A stretch of DNA of 64,000 nucleotides from Vitis vinifera (Eukaryota; Streptophyta; Magnoliopsida; Vitales; Vitaceae), in the NCBI RefSeq assembly GCF_030704535.1, contig NC_081812.1, forward strand, positions 20,621,501-20,685,500, in the 5' to 3' direction. The notes below the pieces were generated by a model. The model was not told the origin of the DNA and searched no databases. It worked only from the letters and a program-made list of their open reading frames with translations. Both the position numbers and the translations under genes were made by a program. Position 1 is the stretch's first letter. Each line of letters starts with the position of its first letter. Positions 9,463-23,171 of this stretch are shown here, in pieces.

Positions 9463-12400
9463 CTAATCTTGAAGCTCAACAATCTTGGCAACTGATGAGT
9501 CACCAATTTTTTGGAAGACAACCACCCTGTCATTATGTTTAAGCCATCCCATGGATTTACAGTGGTTAAGGGCGAATTTCAATCCCCAGTCTTCACTGGA
9601 GCCGCCTGAAGTAGCCTGCAGATACAAAAATGAAGGAACATAAAACAAGTTGAAAATACATTTACTTCTATATTATGCAGGTAGGTGCGCAAGTAGGAGC
9701 GAGAAAATATGTGAATTATTTCAGTTAAGGAGGCATTCATTGTCCCTATTAAACTGAAAATGGTTGGGATTTAAGTTGTCTTGACATCTTGAACCGTCTT
9801 TCTTCCATCTCTTACTTTGGGACAATTAGTTCCTGAAGAGAATTTCTATCAAACTACAATGGTAAAGTAATTTGCAGATCCTTTCCAAAAGAGGAACATC
9901 AGAGAATTCCGACGTATTTGGCCCATTCATACCCACCTAGGAAACTCAGTTGGTTAGGGCGAACATTGGAAAGTGTGGTTTCAGTAAGTGATACATAGTC
10001 TTGGATTCGAATTCTACCACTAATGATATCTTGAATTTTCCCCGTGCTTGTTTTTAGGGGATGGTTAACACCCCAAGGTCTGGATCCCCATGACAAGTCC
10101 TAAGGGCTTAGCCATTGAAGGTTTCTCGGTTATCAAAAAAAAAAAAAAAAACATATTTGACCCGTTCATAACATATGCACAAGGTGTCAATTAGTCTGTC
10201 TGATCTAAACCATAAAGCACAATTATTTCTTGAATATTTGGAGTTGAGGAAAAAATGAAGATTAATTTCTTTATCAGTCAGTGAAGATCTTGTAATGCAA
10301 TCCTACATGAGGGCGATTATCACTTTTAAGACATTGATGTGTACATCACTAATATAGTGTCATGCAACTGACCAAAACCGCCATTCCCTATTTCCAGAAA
10401 AAAAAAAATTGATTACGCATGATATCAAAATTCAAATATATCTTCAGCCAACAAAATTTTGAGCAAAACAAGTAGAAAATAGCCCAATGTGGGTAGAAAA
10501 TAATTTCGGTTGAGGCAGTAAGAAAAGACATGAGGGCATGGCCCTATGTGGATCTGAATGTCAGACGCAGTTCATGCAATTGAATGCGAATAATTGGATA
10601 TTGAGCTTTCTTTTCTAGTTACTAATAAAGCATGAGTTGAAAACAATCATCCATGTCCCCTTTAGTGACCGTATGGTCCACGAGGGAACATCACATAAAC
10701 AATTTGCAGGCTGAGTCACTTAGAAATTAGCTTAGTTTCTTGAAATCTAGATCTAATAACCCTACAGTCTCATAGCACAAAATAAGCAGAAAAAAAGGCG
10801 ATAAAATGCTCACCACATTAGGACTGCTCAAAATGGGATGAACTCCTCTTACACTAAGCAATTGCCTAGCCTGCAACATAGTGAGCATACTGATAAGAAA
10901 TTAAGTTCTGAATCTTACAGTGATGAGTTTGAAAACATCTGTAACAAACATGTAGTCCTAAAACTTGGGCAGGAGAGCTTGGGGTACCTGCAGTGTTCCA
11001 GTGAGGGTCCATTTCAATGAATTTGTTTTGAGACGAGGAATGACAACAGCAAGCACTGGCACTGGTGGCCTATATTTTGCGATCAACCTATCATCACAAA
11101 CCAACTTCAGCCAGAGATTTCCGTTTTTTTTTTTAATCTTTTATCTCCTATTGTTTAGAACATGATTTTAAATGTAAGCATGTAAAATATCACCTAGGTG
11201 CTCCTCCAGTGGATGTGAATGCAACAATCATTGCAGCATTGACGTTGACAGCAGTTCGTACCTTTGAAAAGAAACAAACCATTATAGTCCTGTTGTTTGG
11301 TAAGATTCAAAGAGGATAAAAAGCTTTGATGATAAGTGATGGTTGTCTCAAGTACCGCTGATGAAGCCACAGATTCTGCATGAGACATGGGCTCTCCAAC
11401 ATGTTTGGCAATTCTCTTGAAATGAAGGGACTGATTATAAACACTTTCAGCCTACAAAATGGAGCCCTTTATTGAGAATAATGCACTGATATAAAAAGTA
11501 TGGCATGCTAAGAAATTAGTATTTAGTACAAATGAAGAACATCTTTTAGATAACAGATGTTGCTGTGATCATTGATGCAACTAACTGGGATTGAATATCA
11601 TGCATTGACCAAGGAAGGTTTTCATTACCCAGGTAGTTTATGCTACTGGCAAGAAGATTATTGCATTTGTTTTAACAATGATTTACCAATGAGAAAGTTC
11701 ATTAGGAGAGTTAGGATTTGGGATCTTGAACTCTTTTTCTTGTGACTTGTGATAGTTGAACAAAAGGGCAAGAGATGTTCTTTTAAACTAAGAGATGGAT
11801 GGAGATGTATTTCTAGAACTCTTTGAAGAAGTATCATGACCTTTCCATACAAAAATAGATACATAGAAACACTGATTCTACTGCCAAAAACAGTGGTCAT
11901 CATATCATCGTGCACCTAGGGAGCACCTTATGGATTTCTCCAGAAGTGAAAATGTATAGCTATAGGTAATACAGAAACAAATGAAGTGATGCACTCAAAA
12001 CTTCAGCGCTCAAATTCTGTAGCAAAGCATTCTTGTGTGATTGAATCATTGATTGAATTCTGGCAAACAGATAATTTCTGCTTGATTCAGATGATAAATA
12101 CTATTTTCTTCATAGAAATATGAAATTTCCTTGAAAGTCCCTTTTGGAAGTATTATTTTCTTTCCATGTTTCTCAATCAGTGAGACATTATCATTTTATT
12201 GTTCAGAAAACAACAAATTTTATGAAAAAATCAATCTTAAAATATATTCCATGGCATCAAACTTACTTATTTTAGTTCTGACTTTTAGCAAGAAAATGCA
12301 AAATATCCACATTCTAGATCAGATATATGCTTTGATACATGTGAATTTCAAATTGGTAATTAGCAGAAAGATGACAGTAAAATAATCAGTCCAACTTATA

Positions 12401-15400
12401 CAGGATCGAATCTGCTTGAACCACATCAACTTCCATTAGGATCTTTTTACCAGAAAATGCCCCGAATGACAAAATATATTTTTGTATTTTAGCTGAAGTA
12501 TTTTAAAAAGCAAGTTAATAAGAGGAAGAAACTAAGAAATTACTTTTCTGATTCTGCCTTGAGTTTCTCTTTTTCCTTTTCCATAAGACATGTTTTTTCC
12601 CTCTCTTCACTTTAGCCTCTATTTCTCTTCTAAGTCACAGACAATGTTGATTAGGGGACCACCACCTGGAAAAGTGGGGAAGCAGTGCCAGTAGTTTATT
12701 TTCTATAGTTTAAAATTTTAAATAATAGAAAAAAAAAAAAAAAAACCACTTTCAGGACAGCAAGTCATTTCTAGGAAAGAAAGTATACTGCTTAATATGC
12801 ATGGGCAAATGCTGATCTTGTTTTAGTTATAGAAGTGCAATGCCATTCCCATGCTTTAATTGATTCTTTCTGCATACCAGTCAATCCCTGTTGTATATTT
12901 TTATAAAATCCTTGATGATGATCTTTGTTCCTTATTATTATTATTATTACATCATCTTCACCAGTTTAGGTTTAGATTTAAGAGTATTCTATAGTTTATT
13001 TACTTATGGAACTAATTATCAGATTGATAGTTGTGAATACTTACTTCAGCACAAATTTTCCCCACAATTTGTATCGCTTCAATTGGGTATAGGCCACAAA
13101 GTGTCTCTGGGCCTAATAGTATACCATCCGCCCCTAATAGAAAATACAACAAGAAAGAGATTTAATATAAGTGGTCCAAACTAACTACAAGTAATGTTCA
13201 AATGCAAAAGTCACCAACCATCAAGAACAGCATTGGCAACATCAGTTGCTTCGGCACGAGTTGGCCTTAGATTCTCAGTCATACTATCAACCACTCTTGT
13301 AATTATGGCTGGTTTTCCGGCCATGTTGCACCTATGCACTGCAGACTTCTGAAACAAGAAAACCTGCAGAAGAGACACCAGAAAGTGCACAATATCAAAG
13401 CAGTGCTAATACTTCTGTAGAATTCTTTTTTTATTAGTTGCAAAAATTTCTCAACCTGTACTTCCATGTCATTAAAATTACTTTTGGATAGGAAATGTTG
13501 CCAGTAAAATCTCAACCATGACTTAATTATATATATGCATGGTATAGTCTTTCACTTGCACTATAAAAGTCACTGAAAAGTAAATATGAAGGGCCTATGC
13601 CAAATTTTTTTTAGTAGAGCAAGCCCAAAGAAACCTTGCTATCCATAATGATGGGGAATTCATATGGAAAATTCTCCCTCAAGCTACATATGCATCCACA
13701 AATGCATGCAGCACCTACTGTTACAGGCTTCAACCATATCCAGAGTTATATATCCATACGTGCATACATGTTAGAGTATAAGGAATGGCATAACAAAATA
13801 ATGTAGATTTTTAAGCATCAACACAGAGTTGATGGATTTAAAGGTTACTCTAGAAGTCATCAATACAATACAAATAAACTGGATGTTTTAGGCATTGGAT
13901 AGAGATATCCAGTTATTTTATCGGTGATTTCACAGAGACATACAAACTGATAAAAAAACAGTACTTGTCCTGTAGAGAACTTATACAGGGTGGAGGAGTA
14001 CCCTTCATATGCTCTATTTCAGTTCAAAGAGTGCATATCAGTAGAAGCAATTTATCTTATCTCCTGATCCTTTGAGTATGGTAGCTAAAGTGTCAAAAAT
14101 GGGTCCAGCTTATGCACACATTTTGCTTGCAAGCTGCAGTACACAAACACAGCAGCAAAAACATTGGGCATGTATCCTATAACTGTACCCATGACACCCA
14201 TATTGACACAGGTAATCCAAGGTAATTCAAGAAGTCCATGTAATAGACCTTACTGTACATCTTGGCTATGACATCTAAAAGCATAAAAGGGGCAAACAGG
14301 CAATCCCTTGTCCTATAAAAATTTAAGTGGAGTCCATATTGGTGCTTTATCCACTTAGAGAAACTTGTGAAAACATTGGTAACCTCTGAAGCTGACAAAG
14401 GACTGGAAACCAACCTAAGCACATTGGCCAACTAAAGCCCTTCACTTTGATAAGTTGGAAGGTTATAATCAAACTTTTCCAGGTCTAATAACCCTAGTAA
14501 TGTAAGGCTGTAAAACTAATGTGTATGCATGCCGACTTCATTAACTATTTACTTTGTCAAAAAATTTGATTCTGCTTAACAATTTGAGAACAAACCCATG
14601 AAGCAAGGCACACATCCATAAATCACAACTTGAAAATAGAAAGAAAGACAAAACTCATTTCTTCCTGTAATAATAAAAGAGCAAGTATTTATAACAAGAG
14701 AGAACTTAATGACAAAGCAGGACACATTCAATTCCAGAATAGAGAGTGGATCATTTCATGATGTTAACCATTCTGAAAGATTCAAAGACTAGGTCGCAAT
14801 AATTTATTCACTCATTACACTAATGGAAAGATGTTGAGGTGTCACAAAGGTCTTTATGTAAAAAAAGAGAAGATTTATGGATGTACAGAGGAAGATGAGG
14901 TGAAAGATTCATCAAGGAACATCTCATTCTCTTCTATTTTTAACTCAGGAACAAAAGGATGATCCACATTTTGATTTAATGTGATCCTTGTATTGCTTTC
15001 TCCTCAAAACTTTTGGTAGAGGTTGATTATCCTTCTAATTTTATACCCTACTTAATTCATTAATTGAAGTTTTCCACTCTTATTCTCCTCCTCTTATCTT
15101 GCTCCGATCATGAGCTCCACCAACCCATACTACACTGGGAAGCCTGGAAGCACAGGCCCTTGGAACACTGGCCTTTGCAACTGTTGCTCTGATGTCAAAA
15201 CCTGTATGTTCTCTGGTTTTTGTAGCATTTTAAGTCTAAAACTCCACTCTTGTATGGTTGTTCATTGACTTTTTGTACAAGTTGTTTGACAATGGTGGTG
15301 TCCATGCATTGCTTTGGGCAGATTGCTGAGATTGTGGATAGAGGAAATACATGTAAGCACTAAGTAGCTAATAGGAAACTAGATAGTGAAGTATCCTTGT

Positions 15401-18400
15401 GGATAATTATTTATATCAAGAATTGGTGGGTGTATGATGGAGATTATGTTCTTTTCGTCTAAAAGATTGTGTAGTGGGTGATTTTGTTGCAGCTTGTTCT
15501 GCAGTAGCCATGCTTTATGCAATTGTAGGTTTATCTAGGTGGAAATTTTGTCCCTCATGCTTGTATCACACTAAAATGAGGAAGCAATTCATGTTGAGGA
15601 GAGCCCTTGTTACCAATTAAAGAACAAGAAATCACAAATAAATAAATGAAGTTTTAGGAAACCAATAATAAAGGGCTAAGTTAATAGTAATAATTGCACC
15701 AAATAGGCAACAATGTTGACCTTTTCTGGGGGTAGGTCAACTCCTAAGTTCCCACGAGAGAGGATAACACCATCTGCTTCCTGAAGAATCTCATCAAAAT
15801 GTTTCAAACCCTGGAAAAAGCATAGACCAATTAAGTAGATAATCAGTTCATTTATTAAAAAATCGGAGAACTTGAAGAAAACTATAATAATAAGATCCAT
15901 TTTGAACAGCCCCAAACTTAAAGAACACATCAATTGCCTCCATTACATTTCTTTACTTCACTCATATTTTGTCTAATGACATGCCACTTGGAAAATTGAC
16001 AGAAAAGAATTGCATGAATTGCATGTCACTGCCTTAATGTTACCCTCATTTTAATAAATATGCATATGACCATTTGAGACATTTTTAAACTATTTTGCCC
16101 TATTTCTGCTTCATCTCACTAGTAAGGAAAATAATTCTCATTTTCTTGCCAGAATTTTCTTCTCTAAAAACAAGTCTTAATTTTCAACTATACCTCTCAT
16201 CCATTGAAAACACTTTGCTGTTATCCTCTTAACATTTGTTTCATCCAAATTTCATATTTGGAACAACTTTTGCTTCAAAATCAAATTAAATTAAACCAGC
16301 CATGCCTTCTCTATAAAACACTTGTGGCTTCATAATTTTTCTTTCTCTTTTTTAAATCAACCAAATTCTATCACTAAAAGTTTGCACTCCCAATATTCTT
16401 AAGAATCAGAAAGTTTTTACAATAATCTCCTTCATTGTTGATTTTTCTTTAAAGAAAATACCATCATCTAATTCTGAAGATGGTTACTGGAGATAATGGT
16501 TCAGTGTGGGCAGTGTAATTTGACAATGTTAATGCTAGTTATGGTTGTTATGTGAAGTGGTTGTCGTAGATTGCTGGATATTGGGTGTAATGAGGCGTGG
16601 AGACAATATCGATGGGTGAAGCTGGAAGAAGGAAGTGGAGATGGTTATAGTGGTGCTTGGTGACAAGTAATAACAAACAATAATTATCATGATAGTAACA
16701 AAGATACAGCATTGTTATTAGGTGGGATTTCCCTCAGGTAACTACAATTCATCAATGTGTTCACTCACCTCCAGAGTTTCAACCTTGGCAAATATTTGAG
16801 TTTCATTAAGATTTTGTGTTTTAAGGAATGCTCTGAGCTGCAAAAAAAGAAAGAATATGTGAGAATAGCCATAGAGTTGCATCTTATCATCAAAATAGCA
16901 TTTGATAAGAATACATAATCCAAGACAAGGTAAGTTCATATGTAAAATATCAATGGCTATAAATGTTCAAATATATCCTCAGAAGAAATTATATCTAAGA
17001 TCTGTTTCAACATACTTTAGGAAGTTGGATAGCAAATTATATTTCTAGGAAACATCTAAGAATAGGGAATTAAGTTGCTACAATCTGAAATCTATGTTAG
17101 GTCTATAGCAACATGATATTCACTGGTGCTTCTAGGTGGCTATTGGAATTTGGATCAATTTTTCATAAGTATTAGAATAATAAGAGCAGCTTAAGGAAAA
17201 TAAAGCTAGAAACTGGGCTAGATCTGGTAAAACATCAGTCTGAAGAAACATTAATGCTACTACCAATTGGTCACCTATAATAGATCATTCATAATCTTAA
17301 TTTAGTGAGGAAATCAAAATTACACACTAGTAAAGAACAAATCTGTCATGAATTTTTGTGAATTAAACCTGGATTTTTCAACAATAATTCCCAGTCCAAG
17401 CATGAGACAAGAACTGACCTCTCGCACATCTTCTACATGTCGGGTGTAAGAAAGTGCAATAAATTCAACTTTGTTACGCGATCCCCAATTTGAAATGACC
17501 TATTACAATTTCAGATCAAGAAATAAAAAGGTGAATCAATGCCCAGCATCTCATAGTTAACAGCCAATAGGAATCTTCATGCAGCATTTATCTTAATATA
17601 GTAACTACTTGTCAGCATAAAACGGAGATTCTTGTTGTTTGAGGGAAAGCATAACCTTCAATCTGTAAAGTTACCCTGTTAAAAACGAACCACATATACC
17701 TGTTTATCCATTTCTGTTAAAGTGGGTAACTTGACACGAACTTGGGACATATGCATGGGGAAAATAGAGCCTGCAAGAGTGGCACTATTCTTTACAAGAC
17801 AAATTACATCTGGACCCCTGGTCTCCAAAACCTGAATGGTAATTGAAACAACTAGCACATGAGATTAAGCCACTGAATCCAGGGATTGAGATAAGCAAAG
17901 GAAAAGAGCACAAATTATAATTACCTCGAGCCATACAGAGGTGGATTCAATTCCCGTTGAGAGGTATTGCCCAAGAAAAATACTATCACCTTTCTTTACT
18001 GACTGTAATTCAGTTTAGAAAAACCATTGATTAAACAGGGAAAAGAAATCAGAGAGATGAGGGGAATTACCAACTTTTGCAAGGCACTAATGCTTCTATT
18101 GGGTGAAATGCCAGATGCAAGATATGCAAAGCAGAAAAGATGCTATGGTTACCAAATAATGTTTTTCTGGGAAGAGTATATTTTTGGTAACCCAAGACTG
18201 CCTACTAAACAAACTATAAAGATATATAACCAGCCAAAGAATGAGAAAAATAAGCATAGCAATTTGAATGGAGTTGATCTTTTGCTTGCTAATGATTCTA
18301 TGAGGATGTTCATCACAACCAAAAAGGAGGCATGTTGACAGCACCAGCATAGCTGAGGTATATTCATGCTTTGACCCTGAAGTATAAATTAATGATCAGA

Positions 18401-21400
18401 AAATTCTCTCAATTGATTGTATCAACCCTTTCTTCATATAAATTAAACAATAACTTTGGCAATCTGGTTTCCGTACCCGCTGGACAAGAAACCTAAAGTA
18501 TGAACCTACTCTTGTTTTAACTTCTCGTACTTTGGTTACCCTTTCAACAGCCTCAACTTCTTTATAGTCCAGTCCTTTGCTTTTTCTTCTCATATGTTTC
18601 TCTTGGTAAACCTCCATAAAAAGTATAAAGATTTGATACACTGAATATGGAAGAAATGCTTAAACCTTGTGAAAGTGCCACCTCATAAACATTTTCTCCA
18701 AACTTGTGCAATATTTTGCAAGGGCCTATCTTCTTGCTTCTTATATTGATCTTCTACAAAATTAAATTGAAGATCAAGCTTTCTCTTTGGGCATTCATTA
18801 GATCGATGACAGAGTCAGCACCTCCGTAGCACTTTATCAATTTTTTCCCTTGAGCATTGTTGTGTTTGAGCTGTTCTTCCACCTGTGGCATTTGTTCTTG
18901 CAGGGACTGTTGTCCGTCCTCCTTGAGTAATACTATTTGTTTCACTAGTTGTTGCACTACTACCCTCAGGTCCAGATTTCTTGGAAAACCTTGATAAGAG
19001 TAGGCTTTGAAAGCAAGTTGATAAGCATCACTACTAACCTTATATGGATGTTGGAAGCTCACTTGATCTTGGATAGCCAATCTGAGACCATGGATATAAG
19101 TATATAATAACTGACTTGCTGGGTTTCAGTTTCAACCAAATCGCTTCTCAATGTCAACTGATAGAACTCTTGCGTATAATCTTTCAGAGTCTTGTCATGC
19201 TGCCATAAATTTTGCACCCTTGGATACAACATTTGCTCATAGTTTTGAGGAAAAGATTGTGCTCTTAAAATTAAAACTGATTTCTCCTGCATAATCTCAG
19301 CTTTCAACTACCTAGTTCTGGAAAATATAACTAATGTTATTGGAAAGAGCTTTTAAGCTCCAAAAATCTCCTGCTAATGTGATTCTTAAAGGGCTTTAAC
19401 AGTCAAGAAAAGATTTTAGGCTGTCAGAAAGCTTGCCAAATAGGGCTTAGTTTTTGAATTACAATATATGTCCCCTTGAAGTTAAAAGTTAAAGACACCT
19501 AGACAAAATTATAAGAAAACCAATGATTATGATGTATATCATGTATTCCAATGCTGGATTTGGTGATAGAACAATGGGTAGGTGAGTTTAACATTGAGAA
19601 GAGTACTCCTGAGTCTGGTATATCCCATATGACAGAATCTGAGGACATTGCTAACCTCCACCTGAAGGTTAGCTTCTACCTTTATAAATATTGAAATGGA
19701 AACTTGCAACTTATACAATGTAATATGAAACACAAGAAAAAAGATCTTGAGCTACATGTAGAGAAAAATTATCATCAAAATCATAACAGGATCTGCCTCA
19801 AGTATATTCTTATTTCTGTTTGATTAACTCTTCCGAAAATGTTATTCACAAATGAAAAAATACCTCAGCAAGTCCATCATAGTTAACAGGTAAGACCTCT
19901 GCTGATGGGATTTTGCTAGCATCTGGAGTTATTGTCACATGATCGTCAGCTTTTAGCTTTATTGGGTTTCCAGTCGCATTGCAAACTTGAAGTTCTGCAC
20001 CCATTGTGTCTAGCATAACCTGAAAATGATAGATTGAAATTTGATCATAACCAAAAAAATAATCAAAGTAATAATATAAATCAACATTGAAGAACTAGAT
20101 CAATAAAGGAGATTAATTGTTATTCTCACATCAAGTAACTAATAAATATTGCTAGAACAGATACAAAATTTCAAAATGGAGACTTCAGCTCATGCACCTA
20201 AGAACAATAAGTTTCCCCAAAGTTTGACAGGTGAAGGTGTTGACAACCATTATCTAGGACAAACTGGTTAGAAACAACAATGGATCCACTAATATTCCCA
20301 ATGAGTTACTCACTTCTAAGAAGCAAAACCAAACAAACCAAAAAAAAGGGGGGTCTATTCTAAATCAATCAGATATGTGACAGGAATCAAAGGGAGAATC
20401 TGGTTTTGATGATGTGAAGTGATAACTGGCTTACCCAACAGCCAAAGGAATATATTTTATTCATGCAAATTATGTAAAGAATAACATAAGAATCTAAAAG
20501 AAGTCGTCTTATCACTGGAATAAATTTCACATGGAAGTAATTTAGTGTTGAAAATTTATAAATTTAGTCCAAACTGAAATGCTCATGCCCCTCAAGAAGC
20601 AAAAGCAAACTAAGCATTCCAAGATGAATTAAATATGTTAGACTGGAAACTCCACTCTGCCACAAATTAATCATCCTTGAGACAATTGAAAATATAAAGA
20701 ACATATCATGGGGCTATGTGGGAGAAAATTTTCATAATTTTATTTATTTTTTAGAGTATAAATGAGGTTAATTGATAAAACACAAAATTAATGATTAGTG
20801 AAAAATAAATATTAAGTTTTTGCACACCTTACAAATTTCAATGGTGAGACTTTAGTGCTTTCTTCTAGATGATACTCCCAGAAGGCCTTAGTAAGATTCT
20901 TAGGTTCCCTATTTTTCTTCTTTATTTTCATTTTTAATATTTTATTTTCATTTTTTCTCCCTTATAATTTTGTTCATATTCCATTTTCCAAAATCCTGAA
21001 ATATTGAAGCCTAACCCACCTGATTTGATTATAGACAACCATCTAAGAGTTATCCTACGCCATAAGAAAAGCAATGGAGTTCACCATTAAAAATCCCAAG
21101 GTATGCAAGAAGTTAATATTATTTGATCACCAATCATTAATCTCGTTTTACATATTTACAGGTTTTGAAAACCTCCAAAAACCCAATAACATCATGAAAA
21201 ACCCCTAAAAGACTTATTTTTTTCCTAAAAATTTCAAATATTCTGAATAATAAAATTTAAAAAATACACTTTCATTTTAGGAAACTTCTTGTAACTAAAG
21301 TTTCTAACAAAGAAGATATTCTAGATTCTAAAAAAAAGACTCAAATAAAAATTTCCAAAAAAAAGACACTACAGAAAATAGAAGGGAAATAAAAGGATTT

Positions 21401-22565
21401 ATCTTCCTAAGTTAACTCAATTGCAGTACCTATTTGTAGAGTGAGAAAATTCTTTAATCTATTACTTACAGCACATAGCTTCTTGACATTTTTCACAGCT
21501 ATCCTCAAATTTTCAAGAGTCTCCTGGTGGTAGTCCCCATCTAGCCACGAGAAATCAAACCGTGCAACTGGCAGAATAAAAAACAAATGGGAATATTAAC
21601 CTATGATCGGAAATGCATACAAAAAATCATATATGCAGAATACCTGACATTCCTGCCTGTAGACATGCCTCAATTGTTTCAACTGAACGCGACCTTGGTC
21701 CAAGTGTTCCAACAATTTTGGTCAGTAATGGTATAGAGCTCTGCAAGGCACTTCAAACAGCATTAACACAGAAGTCCAGTAACATGAAAAATCCCATTTA
21801 TGAATGGGCACTGCTATTGACTTCACACCCTTCCATCCAAGTATCTGTTTTATTTTACTTCATTTTACATTATTACAGTAACAATTGGAGCAAGGGGAAG
21901 ATAAGAATGGAGTGCAAATATAGCACACCCTTCATGGATAAAAAAATCAAGGGCAACTCATTAAGGATCAGCCAATAACTGATGATGGCAAGAGATTTGT
22001 GCCCAACAACTTAAAAATTCAAATTAGACAGTGAATTTCCTTTACCATCAATAGATAAGGTACTGTTAAGCACCATATCTGAACCTCATTAGCGTTGACA
22101 TTACTGAACATCTACGCTAATAATCATAAGACAACCAAACTAAATAAAATAAAATAAAAAACCCTTTCAAAACCACCCAAATTTTGCATGGCTACACAGC
22201 CTTTCCAATGATTTTGGACGACAGCCCCAAATGATGAATGGTCGTGAGTTGGTTTTAGCACTTCTCATTTGCGATTTAGATTTCAGGTAATCATGCAACC
22301 GAAATTCCAGAGTAATTAATTGCTAAGAAAATGAGCACAAGGAAAGGAGTCCAGAGTGTAAAAATTACTTATAACTCCAGAAAGCAAGAAGTTTCTGAGT
22401 CTAAGACAAATAGTTAGTTGTCTTACTTGCTAAATTTGTAAGAAAAAAAGAACCAGTTTTTCTTAGAAGTGAAATAAATAAGGAAAGAAGACTTACGAAC
22501 GTAGAAGGAGTAAGAACGGAGGAGAGGCGAACAGGCTCTTCAAACGCCAAATGTCCTCCTTGCAT
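9463..22565 (-). CDS. Pyruvate kinase, plant cytosolic type (16 exons, 525 aa)
   Basis: Converts phosphoenolpyruvate and ADP to pyruvate and ATP in cytosolic glycolysis. Exons on the minus strand: 22497-22565, 21644-21740, 21470-21567, 19864-20019, 17925-18002, 17700-17831, 17419-17499, 16769-16837, 15721-15810, 13219-13363, 13045-13133, 11356-11451, 11194-11261, 10988-11087, 10814-10870 and 9463-9615. All introns are GT-AG and all phases join. The start [16 protein letters not shown] matches the family N-terminus. Landmarks are [18 protein letters not shown], the signature [10 protein letters not shown] with its catalytic lysine, [40 protein letters not shown] and the C-terminal [17 protein letters not shown] instead of the more usual NFSHG marks one plant cytosolic subgroup. 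Some generally conserved positions differ (GAEL for [11 protein letters not shown] for GAETLRG), so it may be a divergent isoform. A minus-strand AATAAA lies at 9237-9242. Confidence 0.95.
9933..10152 (+). mobile_element. tRNA-derived SINE in pyruvate kinase intron 15
   Basis: The head has a box-A-like AACTCAGTTGGTTAGGGC (about 9943-9960) and a box-B-like GGATTCGAATTC (about 10002-10013). It ends in a run of about 17 A (10135-10151). A diverged target duplication flanks it: GTATTTGGCCCATTCATAC (9914-9932) and ATATTTGACCCGTTCATAA (10153-10171). It lies antisense to the host gene between exons 16 and 15. Confidence 0.85.
12730..12746. repeat. Poly-A run in intron 11 of pyruvate kinase
   Basis: An uninterrupted run of about 17 A follows ATAATAG. 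No SINE head or target duplication was found beside it, so it is noted as a simple repeat. Confidence 0.6.
15110..15530 (+). pseudogene. PLAC8/cell-number-regulator family pseudogene, nested antisense
   Basis: Inside intron 9 of pyruvate kinase and on the opposite strand, ATG 15110 opens a first exon with [20 protein letters not shown] and then [11 protein letters not shown], ending at a GTATGTT donor near 15204. A second block (about 15300-15352) carries the family CPC motif and [13 protein letters not shown], but a one-base loss just before FGQ puts the two parts in different frames. A third block (about 15492-15527) reads [11 protein letters not shown] after a TTGCAG acceptor, and then similarity stops. 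The family continues with a second Cys-rich part that is missing. PLAC8 proteins are small Cys-rich membrane proteins linked to organ size and metal export. The kept introns show a DNA-level copy, not a processed one. Confidence 0.8.
18390..19310 (-). mobile_element. Ty3/gypsy retrotransposon remnant in pyruvate kinase intron 4
   Basis: The minus strand holds a decayed Gag. 19307-19059 reads [17 protein letters not shown], then DYTQEFYQL, then [14 protein letters not shown]. After a frame change, 19080-18754 reads [20 protein letters not shown] and ends at a ruined zinc knuckle (LIKCYGG). Next comes an integrase C-terminal motif ([11 protein letters not shown], then ENVYEVAL, near 18735-18665). 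Protease, RT, RNase H and the integrase core are deleted. It has the same orientation as the host gene. Confidence 0.8.
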
Positions 22566-23171
22566 TGTGGAGAGCTGGAGAGAGAGAGGGGGGTTTTTGG
22601 CGGGTAAGTAGAAAGGAAGAAGGAAGAAGGAAGAAGAAAGAAAGCAATTTGTGGATGGTTGTGCCTACTTTTCTTCTGGTTTACTGTACCAGTTATGAAG
22701 CCGCCAACTGGGTAGGTGGGATGTGCTTTAAAATTACCAAACAACACCTATTCCTAGAAACCCTTTATCAGAAAATCATGATTACCACCCAAATATTTTA
22801 TTTTAATCATTGAATGGCAAAATATTAATCGGTTAATAATTCATTAGAGTCAAAATTTTGCTTAATCATTAAAAAAAATTCAAGTATGAGTATATGAATC
22901 AGATTTATGGGAGCAACTTCTCTTAATAGTCAAATTTGCACAAAGCGCCCTTATCAAGTACCACCAACCATTGACCCATACTAGGAGTTTATGGATCTTT
23001 TTATTCACTCTTGACCCTTATTACTTGATGTGAGCTCGGCTCACGGACCTATGAGACGGGGCCCAGACCTGTAGACCATGTCCCACAAACCAGATCTTAT
23101 GGAGCTTGATCTCTACAACCCATTATTTTGGAAAGAATTTAATCTTAAAATATATATATATATATATAATT
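22566..23171 (-). promoter_or_regulatory. Pyruvate kinase 5' leader and promoter region
   Basis: Read on the minus strand, a CT-rich leader (22570-22645, plus-strand GAGAGAGAG and GGAAGAAGG tracts) directly precedes the start codon. Such CT-rich leaders are common at plant transcription starts. No confident TATA box was fixed. Confidence 0.45.

Noticed and set aside
10838-11165. Plus-strand frames over pyruvate kinase exons 14-15
   Set aside because: They overlap real exons on the other strand and intron sequence, with no domain.
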